Positions 57,626-64,000 of a DNA stretch of 64,000 nucleotides are shown piece by piece. The DNA comes from Termitomyces sp. T153 (lineage: Eukaryota > Basidiomycota > Agaricomycetes > Agaricales > Lyophyllaceae). The translations under genes and the position numbers were made by a program. The stretch lies in NCBI GenBank assembly GCA_018296165.2, contig JACKQL020000101.1:1-64000 (forward strand), written 5' to 3'. Position 1 is the first letter of the stretch; each line of letters opens with the position of its first letter. The notes below the pieces were generated by a model. It was not told the origin of the DNA, did no database searches, and was given only the letters and a program-made list of their open reading frames with translations.

Positions 57626-59320
57626 CTACTCCTCCTCTTCCTCTAATCCCACCTCTGCTATCCTCTCCACCATGTCCACCTCCAACTAAGCCACCACCAT
57701 TGCCAAGACCTCTAGGTGCTCTGGAAGTGGCTCCCCTACATCCATCACCACCTCCCACCATGTCCCAGGATCTGCCATCACCTGCCACTGATGCCCTGCC
57801 AGCAGATGCCCCATCTGCATGACTCCCTGCCCCAATTCTGGCAGGAGGTCCCTGGGCATCCTCACCAGCCCATTGTGGATGGACCTCAGCACTGCCAATG
57901 CTCTATCAAGGAGGATGCAGTGCTCCCAGGCCCAGTCTGCCGAAGCAAGGTCAGCTCAGTGGAAAAAGGGGAATGGAAGAAGAAAATACTTACAGAGCAC
58001 TCCCTGCTGCCCCAAGGCCACCTCATTGGCAAGCCACTCCTCCTGCCTCCATGTTCTCTCTGCCATTGCCCAGGGCCCCCCTACACTAGGCCCCCACTGA
58101 ACTCCCCACACCTCTAACCCCTCTGACTGCTGCACCACCACCTCCACCTATCCCTTTCACTGCCTTAAACATGCTTGCAACTCTTGCAGCTGGGACAAGT
58201 GCTCCATGGCAGTCCCCACAGCCACATCCTTATCCCTCTGTGCCACATCCCTATCCCTCCATGCCTTGTTCCACTCCCTCTGCATTGTGTCCCAGTCCTT
58301 CCCAATCCTGCAGGCCTCCTCCTTGTGGGTTGCCAGTGACCACTCCAACTCCTCTACCTGATGCTACAGCAAGGCCTCTGCAGCTGACCATGACTCCTCC
58401 ACAGACTGCTTAATGGGGGCCTCAGAGGTTGGGGAATGCACTGTGGGGCCTGAGGGGCCCACCATTACCTGCTCCTCCCACACTTGCTTGCTCAGTCCCA
58501 CCTCTGGCAAGGGGAAGGCCTTCCATTTGCCTTTGTTGTGCACCACTAGGGCCCCTTCCCTCTGCCCACCTCATGGGGGCCTGACCTTCATTGGCAGATG
58601 CTCTGCACTGCCCCTGCCCTTGACCCCCTCAACCCTCCCCAACACCCTACTCTGCTGCCCCTCCTCCATCAGCTCCATGATCCATGCCTGGTCCCAACCT
58701 TGCTCTGCAGTAATGCAGGCAGTGCACCAACTCAATGTAATGGAGCACCTCTCATGCTGTGAGCAACATGGAAGGCACACTGACATATCCTGCCATAGCC
58801 CTAGCACAGGCTCCTTGAAGTCACACTGTTCTCCACATCAAATACAGGACAAACACTATGGAATAGATTAGTTGGAGAAAAAAGTAAAATCCCATTGTCA
58901 CTCACCAGAGCTGCCACTTGACACCACTCAAGGGTTGGAGGACCCCATGTCCACCCTACAGCAGCCACAAACTACTCTGGTGTCACCTCTGCCTGCACAA
59001 TCCTGGAAGCCAATGGAATGGGCCAGACTACCCCAAGGGCCAGGACAGTTCTGGATTGTGAGGTGGGGACCACCCTTGCTGTCAACTGTGCTGGGGCCCC
59101 ACCTAACAACAGCCCTGAGGGGCCTGCCACTGCCATGGACAACTCTGTCAAAACTTCTATCAGCACTTCAAAGCATGGAGACAGGACCCCACTCACAGCT
59201 CTGATACATCACTTGCACATACCTATGATACCAATGACCTTCAGAATCCTTGGAGGAAGGAGAGGAGGACTGCGCAGAGAGGGAAGGGGATGCTGCTGGA
59301 TAGTACTCAGAGGAGGACAT
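57626..59320 (-). pseudogene. Spliced Cys-cluster gene opposite to pol in element A
   Basis: Exons 59223-59320, 58906-59144, 57994-58855 and 57626-57936; introns of 78, 50 and 57 bp with GTATGT, GTGAGT and GTAAGT donors and CAG, TAG and CAG acceptors. The start is MSSSEYYPAASPS, like MLSSAYSPAASPS in G. Exon 3 opens with CLSC, and the cluster continues with EQC, CLPC and ERC, the same spacing as in G; a TGA stands at a Trp position inside it. A Pro/Ser linker, a coiled coil rich in Arg, Asp and Glu (58157-58348) and the C-terminal domain (YWAWEHCILLD onward, Glu-rich end) follow. Intron positions equal those in G. It converges on pol. Confidence 0.78.
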
Positions 59321-59529
59321 TGTAGGAAGTTTGGAAATCCCAGGGTACATCTGCCTCTTTTTAACAACCTGAGAAGGGCCCCCTGATGAGTGGTGGCCAT
59401 GCTTTGACTTCATTCCCTGCCTTGCTGTGGTCTGATCAATATTGCTCAACTTCAATTCCCATGCCCTGCCAATCCCTGAACTGTACCTGTGTCTTGAGGG
59501 TCTTGACACTAAGGGGGGGGGGGAAGTAA

Positions 59530-60429
59530 TGTCACAACCTGCTCCCTGGACCTCCAACACCATTTCCAGCCCACTCAATGTCTCTCCTGACACCCCATCA
59601 AACTCCCCTAACCAATGCACACCCTCTGCACCCACTTTGGCCAACTCTGACACTTCTCCAGCAAACCCTGATGACCATCCTGGCCAACTCCAATGCCTTC
59701 TCCACAGCCCTCAATGCTTTCCCTGACTCTCCTGAACTCTGAGACCTCCTCCACCATTCCTGACCATGTCATATGCTCCCAACCCCCCTGCTCTAATTTC
59801 TCCAACCTGCTCCAGAGTAACATGATGACTCTGGAATGAACCCATGTCCCTGACTGATCCCATCAGAATATTGCCATGGCCTGCCCCCTGATCATACCTG
59901 ACACCTGTCAACTCCATATAGCTCTGTTGAACCCTGCCATCACACCCACTATCCCCCAGAGCTTTCCAGTAGTCAGTATATAAGTTGTAGAGTAACTCCT
60001 TGTACCCCAGTCTTGATATTACTTGCATTAACTGGTTACTTGTGTCTCATATTCCTTTCTGTCTCTGTTTCTATTCTTAGTTTTGAATCTATCTCTCTCT
60101 GTCTCATCTTGCCTTGTCTCCATCTCAACTCAATTGTCTCTATTTCCTTTGTTTCTCTAAGTTCTTTCCATCTCCGATGTCAGTATGAACTCTGCACATG
60201 TGCTACAAACCCTGAACATTCTTACAATAACTCCAAACCTTGCTCTTTGCTTAGCACCAGAGCCCATCAAGTCTTAATTGATCCCCCATCAAACTCCAGC
60301 TCTGCCCCCAGCACTAATGAAGCCTCCATTTGCCCCACAATCTATTCACATGCTTATGAACTTGTTTCTGATGCCTGCCCAAGCCCAATGTCAATATACT
60401 TGGTCTTAGACTTCCCCAGACCACTCCAG
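59530..60429 (+). repeat. 3' LTR of element A, truncated by element B
   Basis: Preceded by a G-rich polypurine tract (59510-59523). TGTCACAACCTGC..., with TATA near 59977 and AGTCTTGATATT near 60009. It breaks off at CCACTCCAG where the LTR of element B begins. The missing end should lie beyond the window next to the far side of B. Confidence 0.9.
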
Positions 60430-61585
60430 TGTCACGACCCGTCCCTCGAAACCCCGCACATCGTCCATCAACCCCCCAAACCCCCAAAAAACCCCCAATG
60501 CTCCGCCGAACTTCTGCCCATGCCCCGCGCCTATTTCGGCTAACTCCGACGCCTCCCCAGCTAACTCTGACGGCCCCCTGGCCAACTTCGGTGCCTTCCC
60601 CGCAGCCACTGACACTTACCCTGGGTCTCCCGAACCCTGAGAACCACCCCCACTGTCCCCGATATTTGCCACCCATCATCAACTCAACACCCTGGTTCCT
60701 CCGACTTATTCCGGAGTATCACGACAACCTTGGGATGACCCGCATTCCCCAATGATCCCATCAACGTATCAGCGTGGCCCAATCCTTGATCGCAACCAAC
60801 ACCTGCCCACTCCGTCGAGCTCCGCCAAGCCCCGCCGCTGCAGCCAACATCCCCAAAGTTCTCCAGTAGTCAGTATATAAGCCGTCGAGTAGCTCCTCAT
60901 GTTCTAGTCTTGATATTGCTTAATGTTACCTATGGTCTGATTGTTTCCTTTTTGTGCTTTGTGTTTCGTGTTTCGTGTTTCATGTCTCGTTCTCCTTACT
61001 CTCAGTCTCCCGGTCTTATCTCAGTCTCCCGGTCTTGTCTCGTCTCCATTTTGTTATCGTTCTCATTATCGTTTCGTATCTCTACTCGAATCTACTCTTG
61101 TTCCATATCAACCCCATCCCATTTTGTCTGACGCTGTCTCGGTGACTCCGTCTGACTGTTGTGCCCAAGTCTTCATCAACCCTAACAACCTCACAAACTC
61201 CGCGATTACAATTACAAACCCCGACACTCCTTCACCAGGTCTGAACCTTGCTCTTCGCTTGGTCCCGGACTTCATCAACTCTAAATGATCTCCCATCAAA
61301 CCCCAGCTCCGTTCCCATTGATCACACAGCCGCCTACTCCTTCGCTTCCACAAATCTCCCATACGGTCTTCTGCCTGAACCCCGCCAAGACCGTCTCGTT
61401 TCCTCGCAACCCGACTTCTCCGGACCTCCCCGGATCCATCCGGATCACATCCCACCAACTATCTGCACAAGCCATCAGTGCCCGGAACGTCTTCGAGTGT
61501 TCAGTTACCAGTGCAAGGGGATCACGCCCGCCTAGTAAGGACTCGCCCAGTGCAGCTGAGCCCCCGAGGTCAGCGGAACCTGACA
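60430..61585 (+). repeat. 5' LTR of element B
   Basis: 1156 bp, TGTCACGACCCG...GGAACCTGACA. TATA box 60874-60880; start motif AGTCTTGATATT 60906-60917, 32 bp downstream. Confidence 0.95.
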
Positions 61586-61586
61586 T

Positions 61587-61598
61587 AATATCAAGACT
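61587..61598 (+). promoter_or_regulatory. Self-primer binding site of element B
   Basis: AATATCAAGACT, perfect 12-nt reverse complement of 60906-60917. Confidence 0.88.
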
Positions 61599-61599
61599 C

Positions 61600-61940
61600 T
61601 ACCTTACTCCGTCCGTGATGCCCGCATTATTTCTGCCCACACGATCAAATAACTCCAATGTCTATGGTCTACCCGTGCCTGGAAACCCCTATGATTTGTA
61701 TGGCCCTGCCCAATTTGCCGAGGCACATTGAGTTGCGGATCCAACACCAAACGTCCCCTCTGCTCCGGTTACATTCATACAACAGCTCCCCCCATGGACA
61801 CCCTCCCCAACTCACACCCAACCTCCAACCCCTTGCGCAAACCATCAAATCATCTCCCACCCCACTCTTACCCTCTCTGCCAACTCCGTTCTCTCGCACA
61901 AAGTTGACCCCGACATCACCCAAAGAACAACATCCTAAAA
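61600..61940 (+). pseudogene. gag N-terminal remnant of element B
   Basis: Same start and same stop after GPAQFAEAH as in C and D, then a Pro/Thr-rich frame. No capsid core or zinc knuckle follows. Confidence 0.6.
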
Positions 61941-64000
61941 CCTGATGACCATCAGACCAAACAAGCAACAATGTCTCCGGCACCGCGCCAACCCTCCGAC
62001 AAACAATAACGCCAACCCGCCGCGAAACAGTCACCCATTGCGTGAAGATCGCCAACCCCAATGAGACCACTGAGAACGCGCTTCTTCAAAGCACGCCTGT
62101 GGATCGGCCAACCCACTAGCAACTCTGCAGACCGACGAATGCAACTAAATGTTGACAACATCACCGAACCCTACTATCGACCCCCAACCCTCACCCCGAC
62201 CCCCCTTCCCGAGGAACTAAACCCTCCGACAACTAGCCCCGAAACCACTGAAATCAAGCTCGACCCAACAACCCCAACCACAGAACAAGAACCTCAGACC
62301 TAGGCTACGCTCCAACTCCAGGACCTGCTTCCAGACCTCGATCGATTTGGCCGTCACCTCTGCCCAACAAATGAAGGGGCCCCGACACCTCCGACCCGAC
62401 CCCAACAACCCCAGAACAAGACCAAAACATCCCCGAGCCTCTAGACGTTAATAAGGAGAACCACAGCACCCCACTCCTGACAAGGGGCAACTCTGGACCA
62501 CGCCGCTATTTCACCACCCTCCCCCACACAATCCAGAGCCCCCAACAATGAGGACCCTGGACGCCAAAACCCCCCCGCATGCCACCCCCGAGCCTAAACT
62601 CCACCATCAGACTACGCCACCTCCCACGAAGGAATCCCCAGCATAGGAGCCACCCCGAACTAACTATAGGAAAAAGGACCCTATACAAAGTAGTTCCCTA
62701 AGTACTCTAAATTCGCTGACATGTTCATATAAGGGAGGGAGAAGCCCCACCATCACCCAGGAAACAACAATCGGCCGTTTAAGCGACCTGACGACCCAAA
62801 GGGCACACGTTCCAATATCCTCAAAGGACCTCCCCCACCTGGCTCGACGACCCAAACAACCCCGCGCCAGCCCAAAACTGCCCGACCCAGACCCCTCCAA
62901 ACCCTTCAACACAGCTCCAGACCCTGGCAACACGACTCCAGGGCCTCCGCTCCGACCACAACATTTGATCAAGAGAACTCACGGCACTAGCTCGACAATG
63001 ATGCCCTGGTAGCCCCAACTCCATGACATAAATCACCACCCACTCCGAATCCTGCCCCTACGCCGGAATATGTCCGCTGAACAGGGACCACATCATCGGA
63101 GCATCCAGAAAAGCGAGCGGTGCCTCTCCCCACTGCCACCCCCACACTTGCAACAATCTCCGGGCTGCTCCAGAACACGAATGAAGAGTTGCCTCAACCC
63201 TGCTGCGACTCCCGGGGAACCCCACTCCAGCGCCTCCCCGCAGCCGACCTCCCCGCTGCCCCAACAACCATAAACAACCAACAAATCCTCACTGAGTGAC
63301 CCTTGTGTTGACTCCGGGACCACCCACTTCTTCCCCGATGAAGGAACCACCGACCCCCAGACCTCCGAACTCAAGGAAGTATCAGAAATACGTAAGACCC
63401 CTTTGTCTGTCTCGGGCTTACCTTTGGTCAGGAGAGCAATATCACGTAGATGATCCGGAACCCCAAATTTTGGCCCTGGACCCGAAGGAACTGGTTGGGA
63501 CTGATCACCCCGCATCCTACCCCCTTGGTCATCAACACTCCAGAGCACACCAAAGCACCACTCGAAACATGCCCGCCCACAGATGCAACACTCTGGAACA
63601 TGACCCCAACCCAGACCAACTATGCCGCGAGGACGAACCTCACCTCACCAAACCCCGCCAATGAAGAAGGCCCCGCCGCCCTCACCACCAGTGCTGGCAT
63701 AAGGGCCAGACCATGGGAAGACCTCCATTACCCCCCCGCTAACCGCACTGCCAAGACAACCAAAGCCCCAAACCTGCTGGGCACCATGAAAGATTCGAAA
63801 GTCCACCCTCCGATACCAATACGGCGCACGTCCCCGCCACAGACAAAAGAAAACCCCTACACCCCCAGTCGGAATTTCTGAGAATCGAACTCAATAACAC
63901 CGCCTCAAAATGCCATGGAACTCCACCGGAGAACTCCCACCACCCCCGCTGGACCTCAGGAGCCCTCCCTGCGATGCCCTGCCCCGTCCCGACAAACCCC
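61941..64000 (+). other. Long non-coding internal region of element B
   Basis: Follows the internal region of C closely (for example the pre-RT remnant near 62660-62730 and the block around 63420-63480). No RT or integrase motif is visible. It lacks some of the short tandem units of C and D near 63090. Confidence 0.6.

Larger units (their letters stand above)
50480..60429 (+). mobile_element. Element A: chromodomain Ty3/gypsy element
   Basis: 5' LTR 50480-51563, internal 51564-59529, 3' LTR from 59530, cut at 60429 by element B. Order: gag, protease domains, RT, RNase H, integrase, chromodomain, opposite-strand spliced gene, polypurine tract. It is closely related to G but more decayed. The primer site and the first part of gag are missing after the 5' LTR, so this copy could not be reverse transcribed. 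Confidence 0.93.
60430..64000 (+). mobile_element. Element B: non-autonomous LTR element, runs off the window
   Basis: 5' LTR, primer site, gag remnant and the long internal region shared with C and D. CpG-rich, so young. The window ends inside it, near the position equal to about 27080 in element C, before the opposite-strand gene. Confidence 0.92.

Overview
The window is a transposon graveyard from a filamentous fungus, most probably an agaricomycete basidiomycete. The evidence is stacked chromodomain Ty3/gypsy elements, GT-AG introns of about 50 bp, a decayed DDE transposase of a type I associate with mushroom-forming fungi, and CpG-to-TpG/CpA decay as the main source of stop codons. I see no intact host gene, rRNA, tRNA or CRISPR array. 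Assignments come from reading the sequence; no alignment or database search was run.

Layout. 1-8.4 kb: a decayed gypsy integrase/chromodomain on the minus strand, a tRNA-headed SINE-like insertion with 12-bp target duplications (3043-3892), a solo LTR with a 5-bp duplication (4098-5157), a diverged LTR piece and a minisatellite. 8.4-13.7 kb: a CpG-depleted second gypsy lineage with integrase on plus and a spliced Cys-cluster gene on minus. 13.7-18 kb: gag and protease of an old copy of the main family with its 5' LTR. 18-45 kb: a three-level nest. A decayed DDE transposase gene is split by element G (19271-44505, minus). G is interrupted by element D (20492-34893, minus). D is interrupted by a tandem element C (22147-29884, plus). 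The three insertions have perfect 5-bp target duplications CATTC, AGAGG and CATGG. 45-50.5 kb: unrecognised decayed coding sequence, a second SINE-like copy with 14-bp duplications, a solo LTR, and a copia LTR with RNase H remnant that itself holds another solo LTR. 50.5-64 kb: element A (plus, gag-pro-RT-RNaseH-IN-chromodomain), whose 3' LTR is broken by element B, which runs off the window.

Two groups of one family are seen. G, A and E are full-length types with gag and, in G and A, pol. B, C and D have related but longer LTRs, only the start of gag and a scrap of pol, so they look non-autonomous.

The most interesting system is a spliced gene on the strand opposite to pol, between the chromodomain and the 3' LTR. 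It is seen in A, G, C and D and, by its Cys cluster and intron, in the unrelated-looking element F. It encodes a Cx2C-x6-C / Cx2C-x6-C cluster resembling a Zn2Cys6 DNA-binding domain, a coiled coil and a conserved C-terminal domain; introns sit at the same codons in different copies. The C/D group has lost the Cys cluster but kept the rest. The elements also appear to self-prime: the 12 nt after the 5' LTR are the reverse complement of a sequence lying exactly 32 bp after the TATA box in the LTRs checked, as in Tf1/sushi elements.
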